A DNA stretch of 64,000 nt. Source: Cyanoderma ruficeps. Its lineage: Eukaryota; Chordata; Aves; Passeriformes; Timaliidae. Positions 35,591 through 48,599 of this stretch are shown here, one piece after another. Each line of letters opens with the position of its first letter. Positions within the stretch are counted from its first letter, which is position 1. A program made the translations under genes and the position numbers. The stretch is taken from positions 3,050,339-3,114,338 of the forward strand of contig VZDJ01000063.1 of NCBI GenBank assembly GCA_008694505.1, read 5' to 3'. The notes beneath the pieces were generated by a model, which was not told where the DNA came from, did not search any database, and was given only the letters and a program-made list of their open reading frames with translations.

Positions 35591-38125
35591 CTCCGTGTTT
35601 TTGAACTTCAGAAAATCAGGATTTTGACTTAGCAGGGTGATGCCCGAGTTGCAGGTTCCTCAAGCAGAACCTGCTGCTCTCAGCTGTGTGCACAGGAAAG
35701 GAAAGAAGCTGAAAATGATGCTGAACTATGGGAAAAAGAGGAATTCTGCTGGGCTGTGAGTGCTCCAATCTCCCTGCCCGGCCTGGCAGAGCTTCTCAGT
35801 GCATGAGTGACTTGGTTCACCTTCTGAAGAAGCTGTGATGGATTTCCTGTGCTTAAAAATAACTCCTTTTAATTAATAAAATTGGGTTTTTACCCTTTAC
35901 TCTCAGTGCCAGCTCCTACCCTGTATTCATCCCCCATTTTGCTATCCCTCAAAACCCTGGGAAAGGGAAAAGTCTGCCAAAGAGTCTGGGCTGCCATTAG
36001 TTCACGTTCTTCCTTCAGGGAAGGGATTTGAATTTTATTACAGGATTTTTTTCTTTTCTAATTGCTTTATTTGCAAGCCCTTTTCTGGAGAACCCAAGAA
36101 TATTCGAGGAGGAGAAAGGCTTGATCAACCTGAAGCCTCGACAACCCATTTGTTGCTGGAATAAATCCGTCATTAGCCGGATCATTAAACTGCAGAAAGA
36201 GGCTTGGGGAGAGGGTGCTGCTGTGGCTGGGACAGAAATAATCCTTGCTCAGGCTGGAATCTCTCACTCCGGGTCAGGTGTTGGAGCTGGATCTCCTGAC
36301 AGAGCTTGTTTTTTTCCCAGAGCATCAGGCAGGTGCCGGCATCCCCTCTCCGGGATAAAAATGTGCTGGGGTGCAAATGAGGGTTGGTCACTAGTCCCTG
36401 AGTGCCTGGAGTTAAAGAGGCAGTCACTGTGCTGCTGCCTCTCTCCAGAGAACTCCCAGAGAATTATTCCCTCCTCCATGTTTAAAGGAGGTGGGAAAAG
36501 GTCTTTCCTCCGAGTGAGCGGCACTGGAGTTCAGTGGGGATCAGGGTGAAAAATCAGCCTGGTGACAGCACCAGCTTCTCCTTGGGGAACAAAGTGGTTG
36601 CCAAAGTCTGGCCCAGAGCAGCGAGGATGAGTCTCTTGTGGATCAATTAGCTAATTGCTGTGGGCATTCTGGGGGTTTGCAGTGCCCACTGTGCTGAAGG
36701 ATCACACCAGAGTGCGAGCTCTGACCCTCGTTTGTACTTGTTGCTGCAATTAAATGAGGCTCTTGTGCAACTGATGAAAGATTCCATGGGAGATCAAACT
36801 CGTTAATGCAACAAACCATGAGGATGATCTCCAAAGGGCTGCTCATCCCTCCCCCACGGAGTAGGGAGGTGAATTGTGTGAAGGTTGACATTCGCTTGGT
36901 TAAAATTCAGGAGCGATGGTCTGGGGGTTTGATTCCTCCATGCCCTGGGAAGAAGGTGAAATGTGAATTTTTTGGGCTTATGAGGTAGCCGGGAACACTT
37001 CTGACTGTGTGGTGAGGAGGTGGAAATCATGGCAAGACGTGGGAGAAAAGGGATCTGCTCCTGAGGCAGGGAAGATGCAAAGCTACTTTTGAAATGTTGG
37101 CATTTTGCCTCAACTGTAGATTTTTGTGTCTTGGACTTAAAAAGAAAACAACAAACCACATTTATTTGAGTTTCTCTTTTTAAGTGGGCGTTTGTGGAAG
37201 GCATTCTGTTTGTGTGTGTGCACCTGGTGCACGGATACCAAGGTGACAGATTTTCCAGAAATCCGTCTGAAGAGCTGTCAGGCTATTAACTTACAGAATG
37301 AGCAGAGCAAAAAGGACAGTGCAGAAATTAAATATAGCACTTGAGCATTTAAACTGCTCTGTCATTTGATTGAAATGTTTCCTTCCCCCTTGCTCCTGCT
37401 GCTATAAATCTGCCTTTCCTGACACATTATCCCTGTCCTAGATGGCAGCTTCTGATGTTCAGAGTTCCTGTGAAGTTTATTTTCAAACAAAACTGAGGCA
37501 GTTCGTGCAAAAACAACTATTTTGATTTGGGTTGACAAATATTTTCTAACCCGAAGCTAATATTTTTAAAGGTCCAGGCTGTTGAACAATGAAAACTAAA
37601 GATGTGTCAAGTTGATTTAGAGATGTTTTTGTGTTTTGTTTTTTTTTTGAGAGAGAGAGAGCATGCTCGAAATTCACGCAGCTCAGTTTTAGTCACTGCC
37701 TCGGAGGGCTTTAATTTTATATCCCTTTTTATCACATGAAAATAGGGCCTCATGCAGAATCAGTCAGAGAAATTGTGAAATTCAGAGGATACCGATGGAG
37801 AATCTGTCAGAACATTTCTCCTGATTTGATTTCGCCACCGGAATTTTGCAAGCCGTGTCCTGTGGCTCCTGCTCCTGGTGTCTGAGCCTCGCTGGAGCTC
37901 CCTCGGGGTGTGGATGCCTGAGAATTGTCCCCGCAGCCCCTCTGTCCCGGTGTGAAACCTGTTCTGCACGTGTCGCTGTCCCCTGTGGTGTCTCTGTGGG
38001 TTCCTGCACCTCACACCCTCCATCCCCCCCAGGGCATTTTGGAAGCAGCATCACCCCCACGAGAACTCTTTTAAATCAGCTTTCACCGGTGTGAAACTGA
38101 GCTAAAAGCCCCACCAGTTCTGGTG
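35591..38125. other. Upstream flank of the named gene, no exon supported
   Basis: A G/A run of GAGAGAGAGAGAG occurs near 37650-37662. The open frame at 36028-36549 lacks an ATG start and splice context. CpG density begins to rise after about 37840. No feature can be supported. Confidence 0.45.
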
Positions 38126-38128
38126 CCA

Positions 38129-38129
<1 letters not shown>

Positions 38130-38163
<34 letters not shown>
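38130..38163. repeat. (CTG)n trinucleotide repeat
   Basis: About eleven perfect CTG units are followed by a T-run. The repeat lies about 960 bp upstream of the inferred ATG at 39093, in the presumed promoter or 5' flank. Confidence 0.97.
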
Positions 38164-38166
<3 letters not shown>

Positions 38167-38228
38167 TTTTGGGTTGTTCCTCAATCCCCCTCCTCCTTTG
38201 GCTTCTCTGCGAGCAGTCAATGGGGATA

Positions 38229-38262
38229 AGAAAAAAAAAAANAAAAAGAAAAAAAAAAGAAA
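38229..38262. repeat. A-rich tract containing an N
   Basis: An A-run interrupted by single G and one N at about 38242, an assembly ambiguity in a homopolymer. Confidence 0.95.
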
Positions 38263-38339
38263 TTATTGTGAAAGGAGGCTGAAAGTCCAAGTTCTCTCGC
38301 TTGCCTCCCTGCAGGGGTGGGCTGACTGAGCAGGAAGGT

Positions 38340-39092
38340 GGGAGAAAAGGGACAACCCTGCCCAAGCGGCTCCTCCGCGAGGCTCTTCCCCCTCCTTCCC
38401 CCTTCTCCGGGCGGTGCATTTGTAGCAGCAGCATTTTCGGTAACACAAACCCTGCCTCTGGGGATTAGGAGCGCGGTTACACTTGCGACAGCTGCCCGGC
38501 GAGTGTCTCACCCGCTGCGGACACTGAACATGCTGCTCCCGCTACACTTTTTCCTGATTTTTATCGAGCCTTGTTCCTCCCCTCCCTCTGTTTCTCTCTC
38601 TGCCCTCCCCACAGCTCCACGCCGCTCCACTCCATGCTTGCCTCGCCTCTCGAGAAGAACCACGGCCGAGTTTTCCTAGAGCAGCCCCGGGAGCCTTTTC
38701 CTCTCCTGAGCCAGCAGAAGGCAAAGGGGGGCTGGGGAGGGGAGCTGAAACCCGGCCAAGCCCTCGCTGCCAACCCTTGTGTCAGCCCTAAACCTGCTCT
38801 GAGAGACGCAGGGGAGGGACTTTTTTTTTTTGTAGAGGAGAGAAGGAGAAAAGAAACTTGAGCCTGGCTTCCCTTTGCGGCATGTCCGTGTCATGGCCAT
38901 CCCCTCCCCACCCCGCGGGCTGTTAAATGAGAGCACGTGAAGAACATGAGGTTTCCTGCTTGAGAGGGAGGGCAGAGGGAGGAGGAAGGCGAGTCCTGGC
39001 TTTGCGGTGTGGTTTACACCGAGATCAGAGCTACAAGTGCCCTGGGGGTGGGAGCAGAAAGGAGAAAGGGCCGTCTGATGCCAGCTGCCAAC
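38340..39092 (+). promoter_or_regulatory. GRAMD1B: Probable promoter and 5' UTR of the GRAMD1B long-isoform exon
   Basis: CpG density rises between about 38360 and 38660 (for example AAGCGGCTCCTCCGCGAGG), and the stretch runs without a break into the coding exon. An in-frame TGA at 38961-38963, with no ATG between it and 39078, means translation must start inside this exon. A possible upstream ORF begins at ATG 38530 and runs 49 codons to 38679. The TSS cannot be placed; there is no clear TATA box. A CCCCACAG at 38609-38616 could be an acceptor, so part of the leader may be spliced. Confidence 0.5.
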
Positions 39093-39433
39093 ATGACAGA
39101 AACCCTGCAGCTCCCGGCGCTGCGGGTCCCCGAGCAGCAGGTGCTGGAGGGCGGCTGGTCCAGCTCGTCCACCCCGACCCTGCGCAGGAAGCGCTTCAAG
39201 ATGAGGCGGATGAAGAACGTGCAGGAGCAGAGCCTGGAGGCCGGCAGGTTCCAGGATTCTCCTTCCTCCAGCAAGGAATACCTGCAGCTCCCATCCATTG
39301 AGATCACCCCCTCCAGTGACGAGGACACCCCCTGGTCCAACTGCTCCACTCCCAGTGCCTCCCCCCGCCGCAAGCGCTTCCTCCTTCGGAAGTGGCTGCG
39401 CGTCCGAGAGAAGAAGGAGTGCAGTGAGAGCAG
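39093..39433 (+). CDS. GRAMD1B: GRAMD1B (Aster-B), N-terminal coding exon of the long isoform
   Basis: The exon encodes 113 codons plus two bases and ends at the donor CAG|GTAGGT (GT at 39434). I chose ATG 39093 (MTETLQLPALRVPEQQ) because it has A at -3; an in-frame ATG five codons upstream at 39078 has a poorer context. Two similar basic modules are visible: WSSSSTPTLRRKRFKMRRMK at about residues 23-42 and WSNCSTPSASPRRKRF followed by LLRKWLRVREKK at about residues 81-108. An acidic ITPSSDEDTP linker precedes the second. The STP...RKR pattern resembles the STPACSPILRKR motif of GRAMD1B and the STPSSSPSLRKR motif of GRAMD1A, which supports the family call. GRAMD1 proteins sit in the ER membrane, bind phosphatidylserine and cholesterol through a GRAM domain, and move cholesterol from plasma membrane to ER with the VASt domain. 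None of those domains is in this exon. The identity rests on memory of the family, not on a search. Confidence 0.62.
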
Positions 39434-42400
39434 GTAGGTCCTCTGGCCGCTCCCCTCCCCTGCTCCCGAGGTGATGCTGTCCAAAGTAAGGCTGGAAGGG
39501 TCTGGTGCTCCCCTGGATGTGCCTCTCCCCGGACTTTGTCCTCGCCTGTTGGCTGGAATGTGTCATGGTGTTGGTTGGATGTGCTGGTGCCAGAGCAAAA
39601 GGCCTGGGAGCTCTCTGGGAACATCAGGGCAAGGCTCTGTCCTTGCTGGTGACCCTCCAGGTGACACAGAGCCAGATTTAACTTCACCAAGGTGTCCTGA
39701 GGAGACCCTGAGAGAGAGCAGTGACCTCTCTGCTGGCATTACCTGTACTTGATGATGATGCCAAACCTCTGCTGGTTTTTTGTGGTGATGCTCATTCCTG
39801 CCACTGAGACCTCCCTTGATACTCTCAGCTCGGTGTTGGGACAAAGAGAGGACGAGAGAGAAACCAAGCAGCCCAGTGGGTCTGTGTGTCAAGGCTCAGT
39901 CCTTGGCAGCTTTCCAGACCTGAAAGTCACACAGTCCTTTGGCTCAAAAGGGCACAAATCATTCCCAAGGGCCTCCAAGAGCCTGTCAACACAGGGAATT
40001 AATGCCCAGCCATTGTATTGTGTGGCCACAAGAAGATAAAGCTGCACCTTATGTAAACCTTTGCAGGGAACCCCACACGCAGTGGAATTAACCCTTCCTT
40101 TGACAATCTGCCTTTCCTGAAGGCCCCGAATACACAAGACATGTTAAAGATTTCACCAAGAAATTACTAATTTTATAACTTCTTAGGCTGGCTTAGTGTG
40201 GGCCAAGTTTTCTCCCCCTGTTTGCAGCTGATCTATGGGGTTGTGCTTAAAGAATGTGCTGCACTTCCAGAAAAAGAGAAACCTTCAGCATTTCTGCACA
40301 AACCACGCTGACTCACTGCCTGCTGTGGTGCTTGAGTGTTTACAGGGCAGAGCTTTGAATGTCCACTCTGATTATATGATAATTTCTCTTTCATCAGGTC
40401 CCTTTAGCAAGGTCAGCCTGTCAGCTTATTAATTTTTAAAGAGCATTCATCAATGAATGCATGCCACTGAGGATCTGATAATCCCTCTCAGCAAGTTAAC
40501 ATTAAAAAAACATCTCTTGGCTTAGGAAATATTTCTGATTTTCACGTAGCAGTGGTGGTGCCTGTAGGGATTCAGGCACACCACACAAAATGGGAGAGAG
40601 AATGCATGAGGCACGTGCTGAAGTGTCAGAATATTGAAGTTATGGTCTGAAGTTCAGAGGATGAAGGATCCAATCCTTCAGCTGAAGGACTTAATTTGGA
40701 TTTATTGATGGTGAATGAGTTTCAGGCAGGCCAAGACACGTTTCTTTTGGTGTGAAGGCGGAAGGAAGACCTGAGTTTCCTTGTACACATGTTATTTACA
40801 GGGCCATGCTGACAACTTCCTGCTTATTCACCTCCAAGGGAGTTTTTGGTGATGTTTCCTAAGCAGTGCCTGGAAAAAAAGGTGAGGTGGTGGATGGCTT
40901 AGGTGGCATCAGCATACCAAAGCCAGCCTGGCACCTCCTTCCTTCACGTGCAGCAGGCTCCAGATCTGCCCCTTCTGTCAGGGGAGACAGGGTGTTCTCA
41001 GATTGAATTTTTCCCTCCCTAGCCCAGATGGAAAAGCCCAGTTTGGTGGTCACTGTGGGCTGGCAGAGTGCAGAGATCATCCCCGGGCTCTCACACCTTA
41101 GCAGAAAACAGCACAGAGGAAGCAGAACCTGTGGGGAGGTGGCCATGGAAAAGGTGATGAACCATGAGGGGTTTTGTGGCATTAATTTGAAAGAGACGTG
41201 GGGTAAACTTTGCTGTGCCCCGAGTGAAATGTGGCTTTTTTTAGGGAAAAGAAGCTGCTTTCCTATAGAACAGCTATTGCCTGTTTGCTGCTGCTGCTGC
41301 TTTTGCAGGGTCAGAGAGCACCTGCTCTGTCCTGCTGCTGTTCTGCTGTGCCACTGCTGCTGGTGACAGATGCTCCCAATGTCACCTCGGTGCCACCCGT
41401 TAGTCTGAGGGAGACAGGGACAGCTGTGCTGGAGGGTTTTGTGCAGATGCTCATTCGCCAAAGTTTCATTTAATTTCATTCATTCCCTCGGGGTTCAGAC
41501 AGTGGTGGTGTCACTGGGATCCCCAAGGTGTGCCATCCTGTGCAGGCATTCCATCTGCTGTGCAGATTCCCAAATTGCACCTGGCAAAAGGAGCAGCTAT
41601 CAGGCTGCGGCTCCCTCTGCAGAAATAAACCCAGTTTGCTCCAATCACTCAGTTTCTCTGGCTGAGTGGCCCATCAAGCTGCTGGAATTTCATTTTTTGG
41701 AGCTTAGTAACTTTCATCCCCGTTCCGTGGCCAGGTAGCTGTTTGGGGGCAGGGTTTTCCCAGGAAAGCTGGGACAGAGCAGGCTGTGCTCCAGCTGAGC
41801 TCTGCTCACATGGCCCCGAGCAAGAGCCGGAGCTCTGTGAGCATTAGCATACACCGAGCATCCAAGTGAATAAACAAAAGGCTTTCAGCCCTCCCGGAGC
41901 TGCCTCTAATGCTCCAGGTCCGCTTCTCTCACCCGGAAACTCCAAGGTGCTGGTTGGTTTTTAACAGCCGGGATAATTGTGGGCTTTGTTGACCTGCTGG
42001 ATCTCTAAAAGCTGATAGAGCAGGGGGGAGACTGTTCTTTTCTTCCCATTAAACCCCAGGGAGGGCTGAGAGAGCCTTTCCTGCCCCCGACACTGCTTTG
42101 TTCAAGGTGAGAGAGCAGCGAGGCAATTCCTTGGGGGCACGACTGTCCCTGGAACGTGTCCTTGCTCCAAGAACGATGATCCAAAGCTCAAGGCTGCTGT
42201 GCAGATGATAAATAGGATGATTTTTTATGAGGGATGCAGACAGCTCCTCCTCTACCCCTCACCCATCATTTACCAGCCAGGTAATTAAGTTTTTTACCTT
42301 TATAAACCATGAACCCTGCCCGCAGGTGCACGAATTTTGTTTTTATTAAAACATGATGTCTCTGTCTTCAGGGGCAACCTGGTGGCATTTTGCTGTGCCT

Positions 42401-45073
42401 GCAGCCTGCCTGCATTATTGATGTGGGCATAAGGCAGTTTGATCAGCTTTAATTTATTATTTACCTCTCCAAGCCACCCTTGCTTGTAATTTCAGGAGCT
42501 GCGTGGGATTTTTGGGGTGAGAATTGCTGAGCAGATCATTCAGGCTTCAATTTAAGGACAGCTCTCCCTTTGGCCTAAGATCAGGGCTGGTTAAAGGTGA
42601 AATGTTGGTGTGCAGAAGATGCAAGAACTTGTGGATTTTGTTGGATCAGTGAGGAGCAGCTCGTGCAGCAGCTCTTGACACTTCTGCAGATGAATTTACT
42701 CAGGTTGGTTTTCGGCTGGAAAATCTGACACTCACTGTGGATTCATTCAAAAGGAAAGACTTGTCTAAGTCCTAACACATTAAAAATGAAGTGTATTATG
42801 AGAAGAATTCCATCCCAGCTCAGAGAAATGCCTGTGCTGAGGAGCTGGAGGTTTCTTGAGCTGCCAGCCACGCGAATGTGGAGGTTTTTCAGATGAAATC
42901 CTGATAACTTATCTCAAAATGGGGAACAAATGAGGGGAGACTCCAGCACTGCTCAGCACTGGGCTCTGATGCTGCTTCTCTTCACGTTCTGAGGTAAAAA
43001 TTCTCCTTTGTTTCCTTAAAAAACTGGCTCTTGATCCCTCTAGTGAGATAAATCAGTTAACAGTGAGCTGCTGATTTGTTGGAAATCGAGCTAAAAATAT
43101 TATTTACAAATTGGTGGCTTAAATATTTTGAATTGGCTTATAAAGGTAAACAAGCATTTAATTTCAAGTAGCCCGTGATGCTTTTGCTTTCCTTAATTAA
43201 ATTGAAATTCACTCTGAGCATTTCTGGGAGTAAATTAATGGTCATTCCCCTTTCTCTGACTTTGACATGTGTGAAAAATATTGTGGTGTTTTCTAGAGGA
43301 AGAAACTGCAGTGATGTGACTTTCCCATTTTCCCCCTAAGAAACTGCTGATTGCGAAAGGTAAAAAAAAAAACCACAAAACCAAAACAGCTGCAAGATTA
43401 AGGTTATGGAGCATCTTCCATTATGGAAAAGCGATCCAAGGCTTTAGGAATATTGTGGAGGTGTTTAGTGGTGGAGAGGGAGCTGCTCCAGCCCTGTGCT
43501 GAGGTGGTTGGAGAGCTCTGGGCAGCCCTGGGGAGGTTTTGGTCTCTCTGTTCTGAGAAGCTGCAGAACGAGCTGCTCTAAATTTTGCAGTTTTTCAGGT
43601 TTTTTTGCTGAACTTCCACGTTCCAGCTGTGGCTCAGAGGGGAGGAAATGGGGCTGCTCCTCTCTGAGAATTGGGAAGTGGGTGTGTGCTGGGCTTGCTC
43701 ATTTCTGCTAAAACCCTTGTTAAAAATCTTGTTTCTGTAAAGAACAGTTCTACAATTTTAAAGAAGTGATGGCTCCGCTGGGATTCCACCATGGAAGAGG
43801 CAAATGCTTTTGTTTCCCCCCTATTTTTGCTTGGAGCTGGAGCTGGTTAATTGAGGATTTTTGGGAAGACAAGTGTTTGGGAAGCAGCTGCTCTTCTCTG
43901 CTTTTGGTGGCTTTGGAAAACCCCTGAGCACAAACTTCCCTCTGAGGCGTCTCTAACAATCTGAAGTTTGAAAACACACAAATAACGGCTTGGTAGCAAC
44001 TCATTATTAATGTAGCTTTTTCCTTTTTGAGCCTGCAGGTTCAAATGAGGCCTAAAGTGCTCCCAAAAAAGTGATTTTTTTTTCTTTTTCAGCTGCTGCA
44101 CGCCTGTCTCCTGGGAGTGCTGATGTGCTGTTTGCTGCCACTGCAGATTATTTTTTTTGCCATTTATTTCTGGTAGTCTGTGCCAAGTGACTGTGGATTC
44201 CACCAGCCTTGGCATTTTTTAGTTTTATTTATTTATATTTTTTTTGGCTGAATCTCACTGCCTTTGTGCAGTGAGTTTGTGGTTTTCTTTCCAAATATTT
44301 GCCTTCCAGTATTTGTGTGGTTTAGGGCAACTAGTCACCCGAGAGTATCAAAATCGGAGTGATTTACAAACAGCCTGGGACTCAAATGCTGTCGATCTTA
44401 TCTGGTCAGCAAATATTTGCCATTGGGCCATCTGAGATCTGTGCCCTGCGCTGTGCCTGCCAATGGAATTGAGCAATTAATTCCTGACGGAATTTAACAA
44501 TTAATTCCCATTTTCCTTAGCTCAGTGGGTTCCCACAGGTTCTGCTTCCAGCTCCGGGCTCTGCTGTGGGTTGGTAAATAAGATGTTGGTGAAAGGGCTC
44601 AGGGGGGAGGTTGGTGTTGATGTTTTTTGTTGTGAAATGGATGAGGTGAGAGGAGAGGACTTGGCCTTGCTGCTCCTTTAACCCTTTGCAGCAAGGAGAG
44701 GTGAGGGTTTATTGCAGGTTCACACCGCGGCTCTCCAGCTCTGAGTGTGACACTCATCATGGGGGTCTGGGTAACATTTATATTTATAACTGTGCCTTAT
44801 CCTTTTTTGATCATTTCCAATGGTTTGGACTGCAAACGTGCCTTTACACCCTCCCCATCCATGAAACTGAGTTAAGATGGGAAGGTTTGGAGCAGGAAGT
44901 GCCCGTTTGGTTCTCAGGAATCTCTTGGAGACCTCAGGGCCTTTCCAGGACCTGAAGGAGGGCAACAACAAGGCTGGAGAGGGAGATTTCACAGGGACAT
45001 GGGCTGATGGGACAAGGGGAAATGACACCTCACTGTCCCTTTGTGGCGTGCCAGAACTGATGCCTTGGGAAGG

Positions 45074-45510
45074 CTGAGCTGGAGCAGAGACTGGGCAGAG
45101 CTGGAAAGTAAAGTAGATATTTATTGAAAGGCCTTTAGGATACACCTTGGGCAGGACAAGAGCCTGGCCAGGGCTACACCCAAGGTGGACCCAAAATGGT
45201 CACAAAATGCAAAATGGACAAATGGTCACAAGGTCTCACACTTTTATAAGTTTTGGTCCATTTGCATCTTGGGGTTTAATTGTCCAATTACAGCTCCCGG
45301 TTGCGAGGTCCCATCCTTCTTGTTCCTCCCTTCAGCCCACCCTTGTTTGTGCTTTTGGGCCTGAAAGTTGTCCTTGGTGAGCAGCAGGAAAAGGATTTGT
45401 TTTGTGTCCCTGCTGTGTGCAGAGCTGAGTGACACTGACTGTGAGCTCAGAACTGCACCCCTGGGCAGCGCAGAGTCTGAAATACATGAAAACTCAAACT
45501 TGGGGCATCA
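45074..45510 (-). mobile_element. LTR, minus orientation
   Basis: On the minus strand a CTTATAAAAG box (45241-45250) is followed 115-130 bp downstream by AATAAA (complement TTTATT at 45120-45125), the usual LTR promoter and poly(A) order. The block ends near TGAGCTGGAGCAGAGACTGG on the + strand, giving a CA end in element orientation. The other end is uncertain, near 45510, where a CR1 begins. No internal proviral genes are seen. The family is probably a songbird ERV. Boundaries are approximate and no target duplication was identified. Confidence 0.6.
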
Positions 45511-45514
45511 GGAA

Positions 45515-45745
45515 TGGCCTTAAACTGAAGGAGGGCAGATTCAGAAATGGGATATTGGGAAGGGATTTTTCCCTGTGAGGGTGGGCAGGCCCTGGCACAG
45601 GGTGCCCAGAGAAGCTGTGGCTGTCCCGGGATCCCTGGAAGTGCCCAAGGCCAGGCTGGACAGGAGCAACCTGAGATAGTGGACAGTGTCCTTGCCCATG
45701 GGATGAGCTTTAGGATCCCTCCCATCCCAAACCATTCTGGGACTT
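45515..45745 (+). mobile_element. CR1 LINE 3' end
   Basis: The sequence carries the hallmark 3' end of avian CR1: GGCACAGGGTGCCCAGAGAA, then GCTGTGGCTG, CCCTGGAAGTGCCCAAGGCC, AGGCTGGACAGG, and a closing AACCATTCTGGGAC that is a decayed ATTCTATG terminal repeat. It is about 230 bp and 5'-truncated, as most CR1 copies are. It lies in the sense orientation of the host gene, inside its intron. Confidence 0.9.
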
Positions 45746-48599
45746 TCCAAGTCTGGGAACCTGCAGCACCTGTGGGAATCTGGCTCTGAAGGTGCTTTGG
45801 CTTTGAATTTTCGGGCTGAAAGCTTTAGGGCTGCCAAGGGACAGGGACAATCCTCCTGGACTGGTGTCCCTGGAACTGAGATTTCCCCTCCGTGTCTCTC
45901 CATCCTGGTTTTCCTCCTGCACCAGTAGTTAGCTGACAGTTGTCAGGGAACATCCCACAGTTTGTTTGGGGTAGAGGGATGGGTAATACTGTACCCAAAG
46001 CCTTACGAATAAAGGGGTTAATTAAACAAAGTGAATATAAAATACTCATCTGGGTTCAGGCCTGGAATTGTCACTAATAGCTGTGATTTTTTTGGATAAT
46101 GCTCCAAACTCCTGAACTGATCCCATTTTTCAGGACACAGCTCTTTCTGCCCTATTTATTTCCTTATCTCATTCATCCTCATCTTTGGGGAAAAAAAATA
46201 TCCTTGGATTAAAATTTTGCCAAACACACCTGGAGATTTAAAAGCACACTGGGTTTATCACCCGCACCTGGAGGGCACAGGAGTTCCAGAAGGTTCTTGG
46301 TGTGCAAAAATTGGCCTGAGTGCCTGAACTTTGTGAAATCGTGATAAAAATCTCCTGCTGGGAGACCTGCTCAGCTCTGAAAGCCTGTTCATGCATAAAA
46401 TCAGAGATCCTGGCTCTGCCTTATCCTTCAGAGATTGAACTCCCTGAATAGAATGAAACTTTTCTGCCTTTTTTTCCAATAAATAATAATAGTACAAAAT
46501 CTAGTTTATAGCTCATAACTTCCCTAGTGCAAAAGAAATATTGAAATATTTAAGGCAACAACAGAAAATTCAAATTTGCTTTGAATACAGTGTGTGGGAT
46601 GAGAACATCTGGGTTTAGTCAGTAGAAAAATGGGGGTTTTGTACTTGGGATACCTGGGTAAATTGCTTGGTGGAGGAGTGCTGGAAGCAGAATCTTCAAG
46701 GATTTAATTGTTAAAAGGCCTGGTTAATCTGTGTTGAGGAATTTTCTAAAGCAATAACTAATGAGTTTGCATGTGAATTAAGGAAAAACCACAGGGCACA
46801 AACCTTAAATTATTTTTTATTGTCTTAGAAATTACAGGAGCAAAAGGGGCACCCTGGGCTCGTGCACCTGAAGATTTAAACCGTGTCCAAATCCAAGTTT
46901 CTCCCTGCTGAGCTTTGGGATGAGTCAAGCTTGTTTTGCTGATTTCCTGAGAGTTTTATCCAGCCTTTGACCTTCTCTGTGGATACAAAATCCTGTCTGA
47001 ACACTTCTTCCCGTGTTATTCCTCAGCACAAATCCCACCTTTCTTCCTCTCCTTTCATTATGCCGTATTTTAAATTGTCATTATATAAATTGTCATTATA
47101 CCGAAGGAACACTTAATAGCAGGTTATCCTCAAATGGACTGAAAAACAACCATAAAACCAGCAGGCTCTGCATTTCAACCAGCATTTTAGTCAATTTAAC
47201 TGCTTCACTGCCTAATAACCAGGAGGTTGAAATAATTTTCTTTGGTGTGTGGAAAGCTCCCAAAATTTTATGCAAATCACTCCTCTGGTAAGCAGCTCAT
47301 GCTGAAGGGACAGGTAGGTTAAAAGTGATTTTTCTCTGGGTGTTTAATTGCTCACAGTCTCGAGCTGAGGTGTTGTATTTCAATGAGCTGCCTTGCCTGG
47401 GTTCTGTTAAATTTTAAACCTCCATTTGGAATGTGAACTTTATTGGGTGGATGAGCAGGAAGAGGTCTAAGGTTCATTTTGGCTGTCCCAAAGGGAGTTT
47501 TCACGTGGTGTTCCCAGCATTGTTGGGCTGGGATAGACTGGGAATTCTCCTTGGGTAAGTTTTGGTTCCATCTCATCCATCTGAACTGAAATGGGAAAGT
47601 TTGGTGGGAGGGTTTCCTATGCAGAAACAAGAAATTATAGAAATAATCCCTGCAGCGCTTGCTCGGATCAAAAGGGGGGATTCCTTTGGCAGAGGAGGGT
47701 AGACGTGGTTTATTCTTTGTTCTTTCCCAGTTCACTGGGCCATAATTCAGCTCAGAAATGCAAGAAAAAGGTTTATTTGCTTTCAGGAATGTGTTGTTCT
47801 TACCCAGCTGGAGCCAATACAGAATTCTGCTTCCCTTACTGCAGTTCTGGGGGTTCCTATCAGCCCCAGAGGCTGATCTCTGTGTTGGTTTTTCAAGGAT
47901 TTTTATAACTGTTGTTCACTAATTACCTTCTCTGAAAGCTTCAGCCTGCTCTCCTCTGTCTCATAACAGTAACAATGTTCTGTCTCATGCTCTGGAGAGG
48001 CAGAAATAGGGGACAATGCCAGGGGATGTCACCCAAAAGCTGAAGGTGTCCCCAAGCCAGGTGTTGTGCTCTCAGACAGGTCATGGTCACTATGACCTCG
48101 ATGGCCTTAGAGAAGCAGCTGGTCAAAACAAAGGTGGTTGAGGAAAATATAGACTGAAATTAAGATTCATTGGTTTTTTATTCTTTGCAGAAAACTGCAA
48201 ATTCTTTGGCAAAAAGCTCTTACCAGAAAGGAGAAGAGAAAACCCATCCCTTTATTTTAATTCTCAAGTACACTTCATGGAAATGTGCTATTTGCAGTTT
48301 TGGTACTGTTTTCCCCAAAATAGATGTTACTGGATAAAAATTGCTCTTTAGAATGAAAAGATGTAATTTGGTGGAGGGTTTTTTTATCCCATATTTGTAT
48401 TTCTGTGCCTCTGCACAATGTGATGTATCCAGTGCAGCAGAGCTGTGACTGCAAGCAGGTGGTGCACACTTTAACTACTTTGATTTAATGATTTAGATCC
48501 TTCCCGACAGAGAAGTTTATCCTGGTCTGAGTTTGTTGCATTTTATCTTCTTTTTGCCAGAGCTGGGATTAAGTGCACGAGATGGTGTTTCTTGTTTGG

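Noticed and set aside
35271..35627. Forward frames rich in Pro, Lys, Asn and Gln
   Set aside because: The strand is A/C-only, so stop codons are nearly impossible; no gene is implied.
36028..36549. 173-codon open frame upstream of the gene
   Set aside because: It begins at TTG, lacks splice sites and shows no recognisable motif.
38676..39566. Minus-strand frame of about 296 codons
   Set aside because: It is antisense to the well-supported GRAMD1B exon and explained by that exon's GC-rich, serine/arginine-biased codons.
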